From Ooceraea biroi (taxonomy: Eukaryota; Arthropoda; Insecta; Hymenoptera; Formicidae), in assembly GCF_003672135.1 (NCBI RefSeq), contig NC_039517.1:1922001-1986000 (forward strand): a stretch of DNA of 64,000 nt, written 5' to 3'. Of this stretch, positions 1-12,016 are shown piece after piece. Each line of letters opens with the position of its first letter. Position 1 is the first letter of the stretch. Made by a program: the position numbers and the translations under genes. A model generated the notes under the pieces. That model saw only the letters and a program-made list of their open reading frames with translations. It was not told where the DNA came from and did no database searches.

Positions 1-3000
1 TCTCTCGAGGCCTCTAAAGAAACGACGAAGTGATGAAACATTAATTGATCGCAATTTCCGAGTGCGAGGGAGATGTGGCTGCTAATAACGCGCTGATACG
101 GATAATGAGGATAATCATGATAAAAGACGAACCGGGAAAACCAAGAGAAAGGAAGAGAGAGTATTACGGGTCTCTTGGTAGACAGCCGGCTATCTTCCGC
201 CACACCGCGTATGTTACGTCCCGCGCTATCTTAGCAGATAGGAGCTCTATTCCGCTCGGTAAATGCCGGAAGATAGCGAAATTTGATTGCACAAGGCGAT
301 CTGGCCGTACAGCCTTTCAAGTAGCATCACTCCAGCAGGTGGTTAAGCATCGCGGCGACGGTAAAGCCCGATTCATCAGATCCCGGGGCATTCATTATTA
401 TTGCTCGCTCCGCGCTTCGTCGTAAGAGCGAAATTAGCTCCACGCTTTTGCGATCGCTTCGACACGCGAGAAAAGATCCACGCGATCCGTACGGCCATCG
501 ATCACAGGCCCGGAAATTTTACAATTAAAAATTCAAACTAAATCCGCAAATCCGCACCTTGACAGAACTCACATTTGCACAACTTTGATTGAAATTTTCC
601 ATCTGTTAATTCCTAGATCCCTTAAAAGATCTCTTGGAAGATCTCTGAAATCACGCGACTTCGGCGCGAACACGCGGCAAGATGTGCGATTTCAACAGGG
701 ACCGAATCGATCGTCAAGTCGCCTCGAACATCGCCGGAAACGAAAGGGCAAGTGCGAAAGCCCGCTTGTCGGCCGCATCGCGAGGGCATCGGGCTATCTC
801 TGCATCGCGGGGCATGCAGAATGTCAGGAGGGCGAGATTCACCACCAAGTAGCAGGGCGGAAGGGGGAAGGCCGGAGAGCAGGATGGGGTAGCGGCGCCG
901 TAATTTATGGCGTAAGTTTTGATATACCGCGCGTTTAGGGTGGAACTTTAAAATATTAAAATAGCCGCGCGGGGCGATACGACGACGACGACGACGACGA
1001 TGGCTCGAACCGCGACGGGAGATTTATCACGCGCGAGATACCGGCTTGCCTGCACATATACCGGGTGCGACACAACAGTAGTCTGACACGTTTCGCACCC
1101 CTGACGACGACTGCGGGTCTGGAACTGCCACCCTTCTGTCCCTCCTGTGCGACATCATGAATACATCGACCGGTTTAGTGTCGCGGGCGAAATGCGACTC
1201 CTATCGCGAACTATGTGCCCGACCCCGTTGCATCGGATGGCAAAAGGGCCACGAAAGGGCACGAGCCTTCCCTCAATCATCATCTGGATGGATTATTGTG
1301 CCCAGATAAAAATTTGAGAAACGGTATCGCGATAGTAGGTTTCGCTCTGTCAAAACTGAAAATAATTCGGAAATTCCGTGCGAATAGTATTACAAAATGA
1401 TACTATAAACGCGAGAAAAAATTGTAAAAGCACGATTTAATTAATCCTTGACTCGATATTCATGACCTCGTTTCCTCGCATCGAATTTTGTCGCAGGAAA
1501 ATCCAAAGATTTTCAAAACTTAGGAAAATAATATTTTATATTACATGATTCGTTGATGATCCGCTGAAGACTCTTAACGTTCTATAATAATAATAAAACT
1601 GCTCTTGAGCTGCGCGCTGTGCAGCTGACGAGATTTTAACTGCACAAAAATCACTGCGGGCCCCGGCGCTCGATTCGTTCGAGCTACCCTCGACAGCGAA
1701 GGGTTAACAGCGAGCGCGAAGCGACAACAGCTCGGAGCGTTTGTATATCCGGGATTCCGGGAGGGTGGGACGGGGTGCGTACGTTGCGTGGCCCGCCGAA
1801 AAGTCGCCCGTTCGCTTGCGGGGCACGCAATCGATAATCGCCGACGACGATAAGTCACGCGGATCCACGTGGCGCTCCACGTCGAGAGCCACGATCTTCA
1901 TTATGTGCGTCGTCCCGCACTCGATAATACGTTGAGGAAACGAATGAAAAAAAAACGACCCACCACCCTTGGAATACCCTCTGAACCCTCGCGAAGGGTG
2001 CGGCGGACCCCCGAAGCGCATCGGCGCGTCGCAACGGCCAGCATGTGGGGCCGCATATGGCGCGTGGCTTCCCATTGTTAAGGCCGCGGCTTACCTAACT
2101 GACTTTATGGTCGATCGTATTTTCAGGGAGAATCTCTCCCCCGCAGGGTGGCCGCGCCAGGGGGCTCGGGGGCACGCGAGGGGGTCATGCGCGCAGGTGT
2201 CACAGGGATCGGGCGGTTCATTGATATCGTTCGATACACTCGATTCCTTATCGGCTCTCGTTGCCGCTCCGCTTCGCTTGTCAAACGAGTGCGTAAAAAA
2301 AGAAAGATAGAGGGAGCAATATTTCTCTTTATGGTCCTATCTCGCAGCATCGTGAAATTCGAATCGAGTTGGAAATAAAAAAAAAGCCTCCGGGATTTCG
2401 ACGGGAACGTTTATCGGCGATTACGGTCTTTAATGTCGTCACAGCGCTGACGCAATTTGCAGGGGTGCATCGCGATTGCGGGGGCGATTTGCGCGTCGAA
2501 TGATGATTTTCATTAAATGCGGCTTTGACGAATGCAGACGCGCGCGGTCGGCTCCGAGATAAAACATTCACAGCGTTTTATATTGCCATCGGAAAAACGC
2601 GATGAGGGGAAGCGAACGGGCAACGACAACGCGACAATCTGTCGTTCACTTCTCGTACATTTCTGCAATTAAAACGATTGATTAGCACGCCATGCTCATT
2701 CACTCGTGTCCGAGCGAGCGTTCCGTGTGATACTTGCGCGCCGCGAAATATTCATTTAACCAGGATAAGCCGGTCGCTAACGTGACAATTTCACGTGGAC
2801 GTGTTCGCTCATCCGTGCTCTCGTCGTGTCGAGCCGATCGAGGGTGCAAATCGGTTACCCGTTTTTTTTCGCCGAGTGAACATCGGTTTACGCGTTATAG
2901 AGCTGGCCGCTACCAAAATCGGAGTTTTTCTGACAATGCTGAAAATCCAACGGAATTTTTAATTTCCAGGATTTACTTTTATGTCTCGCATAAAACGCGC

Positions 3001-4925
3001 GATAAAGATATTTCGTGCTACCCAATGTGATTTCTATTTCGCGCAAAAGCCGTTGGAGCAACTGCGGCAGCTAATGGACATTAATATTCCTCTATGCAGA
3101 AATAATAACAAGAATGATAATGATCGAAGAAGCTTCAAAAATCACTTTCAACACTCGTGAGAATTCCGCGACGAAAGAATCCACGTTCGCTCGGAGACGC
3201 TTACAAGTCGCACGTCAAATTTGCGCAAGATAAACGGAGATAATCTGAGATCCTCAAAGGATCTCCCCTCGATCCCCCGGAGAAAGTTACCGGGGAAAGT
3301 TTCGTCGAAAGTTGTCGGTCGACGTCGAGCGAGCGGAAACGCGAGTCGATCGGCTGCCAATTAAACGTGCGCCCGTCGACGTCGTTACATAATAATCCCC
3401 TTGTCAGGCGGGAGTTCGATGAGAGTCGATTAAACCTTAAACACGGTGATCCATGACTCGATTATAATCATCGCTCGTTAATTAAACCACGCGACGCCCC
3501 CGGGACTGCGGTGGTTCGGCGCGCTCGCTCGCTTTGCCCAAGTTAACTTTTAATCCCATTCAAATCCGACATCGCCGGCCAAATAACGGAATCCCGTCGC
3601 TTGCGCAACCGGGTTGTTAATCGATAGAAGAACCCGCCGATATCGATACCGTAATCGGCCGCGTCCGCAATTACGCGAGACGTCCCCCTCAATTATCACT
3701 TTTTAATAACGAATTCCGTTGCGTTTGGGATTGATTTCGACCGCAGGATGCAGATGACGGGGACTTTGCGTTAAACATTCAAGGAATCTCATCTCGACGT
3801 CTCGCCAAAGCCCAAGTGTCTCTCTGTACATTTCTCCATCGAGTTATCGTCAATTCGGTGAGCGAATGAGGAATCCGCGCGTCCTGAAGAAAGAGTTCCG
3901 ATTTTTATCACAAAGCGGCAACGGAAAGATTCTCATGATCGAGGTCGAAAGTCTGGCAAGTCCAGCGTCGCGTTTTCGTCGAGAGTTTTGTCCGACGAAA
4001 CTTCCTGGCACTTTTTGCAATCCGAGCCACCCCCGTTCGAGTGTTATCGCGAGATCGTTGCACGAGAGAGGACCAGGCCTCCTCTCTCTTGAACCCTGGC
4101 GCCGTTTGGTATCTCGTGGCACCGAGTGCGCGCGGTATTTCGCCGCAGAGTGGACGCTGTTTCGAGCGTTCGAGGCCGCGCGAGAGTGGCCACGACCAAA
4201 ATCCGCGTAAATCAAAGCGCCGCGAAATTCGAGCCGCTCGTATATTACGCGCGGCGGGGGGTGAGCGCGGGAAAGGAGAGTCAAAACTGCTGCCGTTTCC
4301 AAGCGGAATTCGATTTATCGCTCTCGGTCGCACGTAACTATCGCTCGCGCTGCTACTGTCGCTCGCTCCGCGCGCGAGCGGGAAACTTTCTCAAGCGGTG
4401 GCGTCGCGAAGAAACGAGCCGCGGAAAGCTGGGAAAAAGTATGAAGACACCACCGGTGATTCACGGGGCCACGGCAATCAGCGATTCTCTTGAAAAGACG
4501 AGAAACTGGGACGCGGCACGCTTAAATTATGTATTCCGCGCCAGCGACGGACCCGCAAAGCCGGAACTTTGCGGCCGACACGGCGAAGGGACGAGAAGGG
4601 CGCCGATGAAGAGAAGATTCCGCTTGCTTTTTGCGCGGAAAGACCAAGTTCTGGTCTCACTGATCACGAAAGGGTATTTTGCGCTTTCTGTGCTTTCTGT
4701 CATATCGCGCGCGTATGTGTCCGCGTTTCAATAATTAAACGCCTAATCCGACATAATAATTAAACGAGCTCGGAGCTTCATTAATCTTAACGCTAGGATC
4801 GTTCGATCGATGAAGTGATGCGAAGAGATGCCTCGCGTCTATCGCGATATCTTCTCACTCTACAATTTATCAAATTTGATGAATATTTCGCGGAACTTGG
4901 GCGAGCCGCGGCCTCGCTCTGAACG
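1..4925. other. Gene-poor CpG-rich DNA
   Basis: I see no convincing exon, RNA gene or transposon here. The open frames, including one of 202 codons starting at 4126 on the plus strand, are Arg/Ser-rich, overlap others on the opposite strand and match no family I know. A (GAC)n trinucleotide run lies at 981-1000. The stretch may be intergenic or intronic. Confidence 0.5.
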
Positions 4926-4929
4926 ATAC

Positions 4930-5110
4930 TGTAAGATCTGGAAAGATAGTCGAGACTGACAGGTCGTATAGAGGATCGGAATGAAAACAAGTTGATCACA
5001 ACAGTAGGAGTATGGGCCGTACAGCCTAAGACCTAGGCGTGTGAACCAGGGATCCCGGAGAGTTCGAGTCAAATTTAAGGCAGTCTCCTAGTTATTTTTC
5101 GCCTCTTACA
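4930..5110 (+). repeat. TRIM terminal repeat 1
   Basis: This 181-bp LTR-like repeat carries the tRNA-like module at 5005-5090 and a T5 run at 5095-5099. It differs from the other copies by a few substitutions and short indels, including loss of one base in the T-loop-like segment. Confidence 0.75.
5005..5099 (+). ncRNA. tRNA-like module with A/B-box-like signals in the TRIM terminal repeat
   Basis: About 86-90 nt in each of the four terminal repeats can be drawn as a degenerate class II tRNA. TAGGAG at the 5' side pairs with CTCCTA at the 3' side. GGGC and GCCT form a D-arm-like hairpin. CCTAG and CCAGG form an imperfect anticodon-like arm. The segment GTTCGAGTTC resembles a B box, and the GGCCGTACAGCCTAAG stretch resembles the A box of Leu/Ser tRNAs. 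The T stem itself does not pair well. A T5 run, the Pol III stop signal, follows within 5 nt. The same module recurs at 5524, 6081 and 6638. It is not a functional canonical tRNA; it may be a Pol III promoter remnant or a structured RNA. Confidence 0.45.
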
Positions 5111-5218
5111 ATTCAGAAGTGGGATAAAATCCGCTACCCCTCGAAGACAGTTGAGATTCATCCGCTACCCCTCGGAGAGGAGGGAGTTGAGAAGCAGCTG
5201 GCCGGTAGTGAAGCCTGA

Positions 5219-5400
5219 ACATGGAGGTCGGGACGGACTCAGAGGAGTGAACCAACATGGAGATTGGGAAGGACTCAGAGGAGTGAACCAACATGGAGAA
5301 TGGGAAGGACTCAGAGGAGTGAACCAACATGGAGGTTGGGAGGGACTCAGAAGAGTGAACCAAAAATGGAGGTTGGGAGGGACTCAAGTGGAGTGAACCG
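5219..5400 (+). repeat. 36-bp minisatellite in TRIM internal domain 1
   Basis: About five 36-bp units encode variants of HGDWEGLRGVNQ in one forward frame and VHSSESLPTSML-like repeats in reverse. Because 36 is divisible by 3, frames stay open on both strands, so the ORFs are probably incidental. The last units are diverged. Internal domains 2 and 3 (about 5739-5957 and 6296-6514) carry one additional unit. Confidence 0.8.
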
Positions 5401-5448
5401 ACGATTTGGAGACATTCGGGGACGAATGTAATGTCAGGCTGGCCGAGC

Positions 5449-5630
5449 TGTAAGATCTGGAAAGATAGTCGAGACTGACAGGTCGTATAGAGGATCGGAA
5501 TGAAAACAAGTTGATCACAACAGTAGGAGTATTGGCCGTACAGCCTAAGACCTAGGCGTGTGAACCAGGGATCCCGGAGAGTTCGAGTTCAAATCTAAGG
5601 CAGTCTCCTAGTTATTTTTCGCCTCTTACA
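5449..5630 (+). repeat. TRIM terminal repeat 2
   Basis: This 182-bp LTR-like repeat is nearly identical to repeat 3. The tRNA-like module is at 5524-5610, followed by TTTTT at 5615-5619. Confidence 0.75.
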
Positions 5631-5738
5631 ATTCAGAAGTGGGATAAAATCCGCTACCCCTCGAAGACAGTTGAGATTCATCCGCTACCCCTCGGAGAGG
5701 AGGGAGTTGAGAAGCAGCTGGCCGGTAGTGAAGCCTGA

Positions 5739-5957
5739 ACATGGAGGTCGGGACGGACTCAGAGGAGTGAACCAACATGGAGATTGGGAAGGACTCAGAG
5801 GAGTGAACCAACATGGAGATTGGGAAGGACTCAGAGGAGTGAACCAACATGGAGGTTGGGAGGGACTCAGAAGAGTGAACCAAAAATGGATGTTGGGAGG
5901 GACTCAGAAGAGTGAACCAAAAATGGAGGTTGGGAGGGACTCAAGTGGAGTGAACCG
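5739..5957 (+). repeat. 36-bp minisatellite in TRIM internal domain 2
   Basis: Six related units are present. The extra ~38-bp unit relative to domain 1 explains the 557-bp versus 519-bp period of the array. Confidence 0.75.
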
Positions 5958-6005
5958 ACGATTTGGAGACATTCGGGGACGAATGTAATGTCAGGCTGGC
6001 CGAGC

Positions 6006-6187
6006 TGTAAGATCTGGAAAGATAGTCGAGACTGACAGGTCGTATAGAGGATCGGAATGAAAACAAGTTGATCACAACAGTAGGAGTATGGGCCGTACAG
6101 CCTAAGACCTAGGCGTGTGAACCAGGGATTCCGGAGAGTTCGAGTTCAAATCTAAGGCAGTCTCCTAGTTATTTTTCGCCTCTTACA
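6006..6187 (+). repeat. TRIM terminal repeat 3
   Basis: This 182-bp LTR-like repeat has its tRNA-like module at 6081-6167 and a downstream T-run. Confidence 0.75.
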
Positions 6188-6295
6188 ATTCAGAAGTGGG
6201 ATAAAATCCGCTACCCCTCGAAGACAGTTGAGATTCATCCGCTACCCCTCGGAGAGGAGGGAGTTGAGAAGCAGCTGGCCGGTAGTGAAGCCTGA

Positions 6296-6514
6296 ACATG
6301 GAGGTCGGGACGGACTCAGAGGAGTGAACCAACATGGAGATTGGGAAGGACTCAGAGGAGTGAACCAACATGGAGATTGGGAAGGACTCAGAGGAGTGAA
6401 CCAACATGGAGGTTGGGAGGGACTCAGAAGAGTGAACCAAAAATGGATGTTGGGAGGGACTCAGAAGAGTGAACCAAAAATGGAGGTTGGGAGGGACTCA
6501 AGTGGAGTGAACCG
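6296..6514 (+). repeat. 36-bp minisatellite in TRIM internal domain 3
   Basis: Six units are almost identical to those in domain 2, suggesting that domains 2 and 3 duplicated recently as a block. Confidence 0.75.
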
Positions 6515-6562
6515 ACGATTTGGAGACATTCGGGGACGAATGTAATGTCAGGCTGGCCGAGC

Positions 6563-6747
6563 TGTAAGATCTGGAAAGATAGTCGAGACTGACAGGTCGT
6601 ATAGAGGATCGGAATGAAAACAAGTTGCTCACAACAGTAGGAGTATTATTGGCCGTACAGCCTAAGACCTAGGCGTGTGAACCAGGGATCCCGGAGAGTT
6701 CGAGTTCAAATCTAAGGCAGTCTCCTAGTTATTTTTCGCCTCTTACA
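6563..6747 (+). repeat. TRIM terminal repeat 4
   Basis: This 185-bp terminal repeat has its tRNA-like module at 6638-6727, with a 3-nt insertion near the D-arm. It is followed directly by the ATAC target duplication. Confidence 0.75.
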
Positions 6748-6751
6748 ATAC

Positions 6752-9700
6752 GTTTTCGCGAGCGCGAGGAAGATCATCAAGGGCCAATAATTTTGATAAC
6801 GGAAGGCAAGAGATGGATGAGAAACGCCGCGGAATCGCGTTCGCATCAAGCCACATGTAACAAATCCGGCCATCCATGGACACAGCGTCGCCTTGTGCGA
6901 GCACGATTTTCCGCAGGATCGCTCGCGCGGAACGCCGAATCTCTCGAGCGGGGATGCATCGCGCGACTCGTTCATCGACCGCGTCGCCGAACTCACCCCG
7001 TTACCGGATTTTTTTCGCTCCATCGTCTGGTTCCAGTCGAGCTATTAGACACAAATAGAAACTCGCGATCGAAGCGCGAAAAGCCGGCGATGAAAAAGTG
7101 CATCGACAAAATTACCACTCGCGCGTGCGCGGACGGTCCGAGTATTATTTCGCTGTTTGACGCGTTCTTCCTTGCTGTTGCAACTTCACTTTGTCCTATC
7201 ACGGACAAGGGTGGCTCCGTTCAAGAATTTGACGTTCTCCCTTACTTACGGGCGTTCGTAATTCGAGAGCGAACGAGAGATTTGCCGGAAAGACTCGCAA
7301 ACGGTGCGCGAGCGAGTAATGAGGTAACGCGATTAACGCTATAAATTGACTACTTTATTTATTCATCCGCCCCGTCAATGCGCGCTGCACGAGCGATAAA
7401 TCTGCGGCTACAGCACGGTTCATTAATTACCGGACACTCTACAATTTTCCAGAGAGAATTCTGTGTGCAAAATTTTCTATTTCATTTCATTTCCTTTCTC
7501 GCGTTAACTGTCTCCGTCTACCGCCGTCAGGGAATTTGCTGGAACTTCGAACCCTCCCGTTCCCGAGAACACGATATTACATTGTTATATAACAGCTCTG
7601 CGGTAGCATGTCGGTAGCTTGCTTGTGAACGCGGCTGTACACGAGCACCCGGGCGACCGACTGTTTATCTACTCCGGCATCTATCTGCCTTGCTCGCGCG
7701 CCCAATTAATTATCCCTAATCAGGCGCGTTTGCAGGCCGCTCGCGATTCAATAACGTCGCGATATCGCATTTCAATACCGGGAATATCGAGTGCGGCGCG
7801 GCGGCGCAACTGCGTGTCAACGACCCCGGACGTTGATCGTTGATGCACCTGCCGCGCACGAGCGCTCGTAATCACGAGCACGAGTGCCGATTAGATCCCG
7901 GTTGTAAGCTTCATCCTTCACCCGGCGAGAAAAATTCGAGTGTACCGCTCCTTCTCAGATGCTGCCCGAGGCGGAAAGCGCGCGAACGGGACATCGCTGC
8001 GATATAATGACGCGAGCAGACCGGAAACGCGCGACGTCGCGCGCGTTTGGAGAACGCGGAGGGCTTTCTTCTTTCGTAAAGAGCGCGTTTTCGAGATCGA
8101 TACGCTTGATGCCACGCGACGCAGCGGCGAAGCAGCTCCGGCGACGGCGTTTTGAGGTTTCTTCAACTTCGCGTGGAACTTGCTGCGCGGCAAAAGAAGG
8201 ACGAAACGGGAAAACAAGAAAAAGGAGGAAGAAAGGAAGAGAGGAAGGTAAAAGTAGCTTATGCTTTAAGAAACAGAGAATTCCGAAGACAAATCGTCGA
8301 GCGGACGGAAACCCGATACAGCCCGCGGTGGTAACGTTGAAAGCGGGAGAAACTGGTAACAAAAGATAAAGCCGGGGGAGGGAGCGGAGGGTGGTAGAGA
8401 GGATGATGGAAGACAATGTCGTAAAAAGGAACCGACAAATCAAGCAGCAGAAACAAGTCAAAGCCCGTCGGCCGACGTGTATCGAGAAAATGTCAGCCAC
8501 AAAGACGCGTAATTTTACGCGCGATACGCGAGCGCCTGGTACGCTTGCCGAGAGGATTAAAGACGTGCAGATTAATTAATTTTTCATAATTATCAGCATA
8601 ATGGACGCACAGCATAATGGCATCCGGATGCTGTTAATTTCAAAACACTGTGATAGCACCAGTTTTACGATTCACAGAGACGTACGATATTTTATCTTGT
8701 TTAAAAACGTTTCTTTGATTGCAACAAAGGGGATGCGCGTAACATTATTATTATCATTAGCAAACAAAATGATGCTAAAATTCTGAATTATTTTGCGGAC
8801 TGCGCGAGGCAAATGCAAAGCAAACGCAAAACAGCGTGTCTTTCTGCTTTGAAAATTGAATTTCTCGTCGCTCTTGATCCTCTTTTATTAATACCGCGAG
8901 AATAAAAGAATGCGGCAATTTATCGCCGCAAATTGTTTTACACAACGTTCCGCGCGCGCGCGTTCTATACAATTACGCCACATAATTTTTAGATAACGCG
9001 GGCGTACTAAATTGCGAATATTACTTCATAAGGGCGTTTAATCGCGCGTTCCACGTTCGCGGGACAAATACCCGAACGCGATTTACGGGCCTCCATTAAT
9101 GACGCCGGAATTACGCCGGCCATTATTTACTGCAATTATATTTCTAACTTATTAAATATATATATTTAACAACGTAGAATCAGCAATTTCAGCGGGGCAT
9201 GCTCCACGCACGCTGCCGGGCCCTATGTGCAGCAACCGGGGTTAATTCATGCGCGCTGGCCATAATCCGGTTAGCTAACGCGAACGGATTAACAATGTAC
9301 GAGCGTCTCGAAATTTATGCGCGTTAAGCCGGCGTTTAGAACAGACTCGGAAACTTTCCGATCCCTGCACTTTCACCCCCTCGCTTGCCGCGTGGCAATT
9401 TTTCGATCAATAATGCCTGGAATAACCGGATTCCACAAAATACCGTCTATATCCACGATGAATACGTGGATTTAATTACGTTCTTCGATCGCGGACGGAA
9501 ATGAAGAGGGATCACACAAGGCCGGCACACGTCTGTCGCACGCGTTTTTATTTACGGACTTCCGCTACAAAATTCCTTCCTCATCCTCGGGAATGTTTTA
9601 TCGGGAAGATCGGAGGACGCCGATACAGCCGAGATTGAAATTTTACCGTCAAGAGAGCAGAGAGAAAGAGAGAGTGAGACAGAGAGTACGTTTAAGCGCA

Positions 9701-11108
9701 GCGCGAGGCTCACGTATGGGAGAGCAGCTTCATGACGGGCGATCGAAAGGGCGTATGCATTAAAGCGCGGCGTGCAGTTATCGATAATCGAAATTACCCG
9801 GAATTATTATTAGCCGTGGCGCTCGAGCGAACGACGTTGGCGGCCGATTCGATTATCGTTTCCTTCCGTCCCGGCATGGCCGAAGAGTGCTTGCTCGAGG
9901 CCGCCCGGCGAAACAAGGCCGCACGCGAAAATTGGATTTACGGCCCGGATAATTCCACGGGGAACTCGGAATTTGTAAGCAATAAGGGAAACGCTCATAC
10001 CCGGCCGCCCGCCTACTACGTGCATCGGTAAATGCGTTCGAACGCGTTCGGCAAACGCGGCAACGATACATCGACAACGATCGATAGGCACGATAGTGTA
10101 TCTTAAATTTAGATTCGATGTGTATACCTGTAACATGCTGCAAGTGCACGCTAGGTGCGAGTAAAGTCTTTTTATTATCTTAAGAAATAATTTATCTGTA
10201 ATAAAGTCTTTTTATTAGTATTCATTATCTATGGTTTTATAAGGATTAGGAAAGGAGTGAGATCATCGTTAATCAGAATGAAGTCATTCGCATCGCATAA
10301 ATCCGAGCTGAATAATGGAGTCGCGGTGCATCAAACGGATCGTTACGTTCCTCTCGCGTTTCTCTCGCGAGGATCACGTATCCGGAGTGGAGCAGAGCAA
10401 GGACGCGGCTCGATCTTCGTTACTTTTCTTCTCGCTTTCCGGCTCCCGTGCTCGCCGTTACTTTTCGCTTCGTTCATTCGATCGAATGGGTTTCCGTCCG
10501 TGAAAGAGAGATCCTCATCTCCAGGCAGAACTTAGATTACGTGTTCAGCCGTGGCCCGACGTATTTATGCAGAACTACTGCGTCGAGACGTAGTAGTTGT
10601 CTACGTAACGAGACTTTAATGGCGTCATTAAGAGAATCTTCTTTCTTATTATGTAAGAGCCCGCCGCCGGCTTCACCCAGTTTCGAGATATTGAGATCAG
10701 CAATAATACCTCGCGCGACGACTCGCGCCTTCCTCTCCTGGTATTTAAGGTAATTATCCTGCTCCAGTAACCCACTGTTAACGAGTTCTCCTACAGCATT
10801 CTTTCGCGACGCAATCTTGCCGATGCTTCATTTCATACGCAATCTCCCGAGTCAGTTTCTAAGGCATCATCTTCTCGGATTAACATTCGCATCTCACCCA
10901 GCCAGATCCAATCAGTTGTTACGTCAGTAACCCTTCATCGGATGGAAGGTTCTCGAACGATCTTCGAAGGCTCCGGCAGGCAAGCCTGCTAGCCGTAGCG
11001 AGCATTATCGCGAGCCCGGCAATTAAATAGTGTAAACATCCGCGCATACCAGCATCTTTCTAGAACCTTCTAGCACGTTCTAAAACCTTAAAATATATAT
11101 ATAATATC

Positions 11109-11145
<37 letters not shown>

Positions 11146-11401
11146 CGATTTTATAATTTAGGAAACTTTATATTATTATTTTCCTGAATGCAAATGATCA
11201 TATAGACGGAATTTAATATGATTACAGTCTTCAAAATAAGCATTATTTCTTTTAATACACATATCTTTGGATTAAAAACAGATACAACAACCATTCAAAA
11301 TCCCAGAAGATCCATTTTGCAATCAGGAAATTAATACCGAGAGGAAAATATTACAATCATAAGGCGAACTACGTAATTAATCAACTTAGGTATTAAGGTT
11401 C
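6752..11401. other. Gene-poor CpG-rich DNA
   Basis: No recognisable gene or transposon was found. Open frames on both strands are overlapping and compositionally biased. Minor features are a repeated segment TAAAGTCTTTTTATTA near 10165 and 10203, a short hairpin near 10572-10600 (ACTACTGCGT paired with ACGTAGTAGT), and an AT dinucleotide run at 11091-11145. Confidence 0.45.
11091..11145. repeat. (AT)n microsatellite
   Basis: An almost pure alternating AT tract lies in AT-rich DNA just upstream of the LTR-like element. Confidence 0.9.
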
Positions 11402-11895
11402 TGTACAGGGATGTTTACGCGAAGGGCCTCCCTCCACAGAACCGAGATAACCGTCGAGACGAAGACGCGGGCCCGATTTTCCTAAACATTATTGGTGGAA
11501 AACCAGTCCCACCATCGATATTTTCAACCACCTGCCTCTTCGTCCACAATATAAAAGGGCCTGCAGAAGGCCAGGGAACTCAGTAATAAGTGCAGCAATA
11601 AGTAATCATTTTTGTTAAGCGTTTTCGTAGTCTTGGGTGTCGAGTCTGATCTCTACGTTAAGAATAAATTCCGAGCATCTAGTGTTAGCGAGACTGTGGC
11701 GACTGCTCTCACTCCAGAGCCACGACAAGGTAGATTTATTTGCGACACTGCGTTTCCGAACCCGATCATCACACTCATATAGTATCAATAAATAACTTTA
11801 CTTTAAAGCAACAGTTACTGAAAATTAATGAAGCTTCTTCTCTTATTTCTTGTTTTCGTTCAAATTGTTCATTCTGATTTCCTGGAGGATTTGCA
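11402..11895 (+). mobile_element. LTR-like sequence (solo or truncated retroelement)
   Basis: The segment starts TGTACAGG and ends TTTGCA, giving TG...CA ends of about 494 bp. It contains TATAAAAG at 11550-11557, an initiator-like TCAGT at 11580-11584 (32 bp spacing to the A) and two AATAAA signals at 11663 and 11787. This is the U3-R-U5 order of an LTR. Two nucleotides after the end, TGGCGCTGCCGAAG resembles a tRNA primer-binding site. No matching 3' copy occurs in the window and no pol is seen, so it is a truncated or decayed element. The 3' boundary could instead be near 11813. Confidence 0.45.
11550..11584 (+). promoter_or_regulatory. TATA box plus initiator
   Basis: TATAAAAG at 11550 and TCAGT at 11580 have the ~30-bp spacing typical of arthropod Pol II core promoters. 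Downstream AATAAA motifs agree with an LTR transcription unit. Confidence 0.5.
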
Positions 11896-11897
11896 AC

Positions 11898-11960
11898 TGG
11901 CGCTGCCGAAGAGTGTGGCCCTAGTTGTTCAGGTTGGCGCTGCCGAAGAGTGTGGCCCTA
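11898..11960 (+). repeat. Duplicated primer-binding-site-like segment
   Basis: A 26-nt sequence beginning TGGCGCTGCCGAAGAGTGTG occurs at 11898 and again at 11935 (period 37). Its TGG start and position just after the putative LTR suggest a duplicated tRNA primer-binding site. Confidence 0.45.
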
Positions 11961-12016
11961 ATTTGCGACCATAATCCTACAGGAATCCGCGGATAAATAT
12001 AATTCAATTAATTTCC

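Larger units (their letters stand above)
4930..6747 (+). mobile_element. Tandem TRIM-like LTR element (4 terminal repeats, 3 internal domains)
   Basis: Four direct repeats (4930-5110, 5449-5630, 6006-6187, 6563-6747) each start TGTAAGA and end TCTTACA, the TG...CA ends with short inverted termini expected of LTRs. Between them lie three related internal domains of 338, 375 and 375 bp. The whole array is bracketed by a 4-bp direct repeat, ATAC, at 4926-4929 and 6748-6751, so the outermost repeats are the true ends. No gag or pol is present. Terminal-repeat retrotransposons in miniature (TRIMs) have this build, are known from ants, and can form LTR-internal-LTR-internal arrays by recombination. 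No strong polypurine tract is visible. A possible primer-binding site beginning TGGGATAAAATCC lies about 10 nt past the first repeat but is weak. TRIM is the best fit; a simple satellite array is the alternative. Confidence 0.75.

Noticed and set aside
5005..5090. Functional tRNA gene
   Set aside because: The T stem does not pair, the anticodon-like loop is 9 nt, and the copies vary at core positions.
5106..6545. Repetitive ORFs (HGDWEGLRGVNQ forward, SSESLPTSM reverse)
   Set aside because: They follow from a 36-bp period in noncoding TRIM domains; no start-context or domain evidence.
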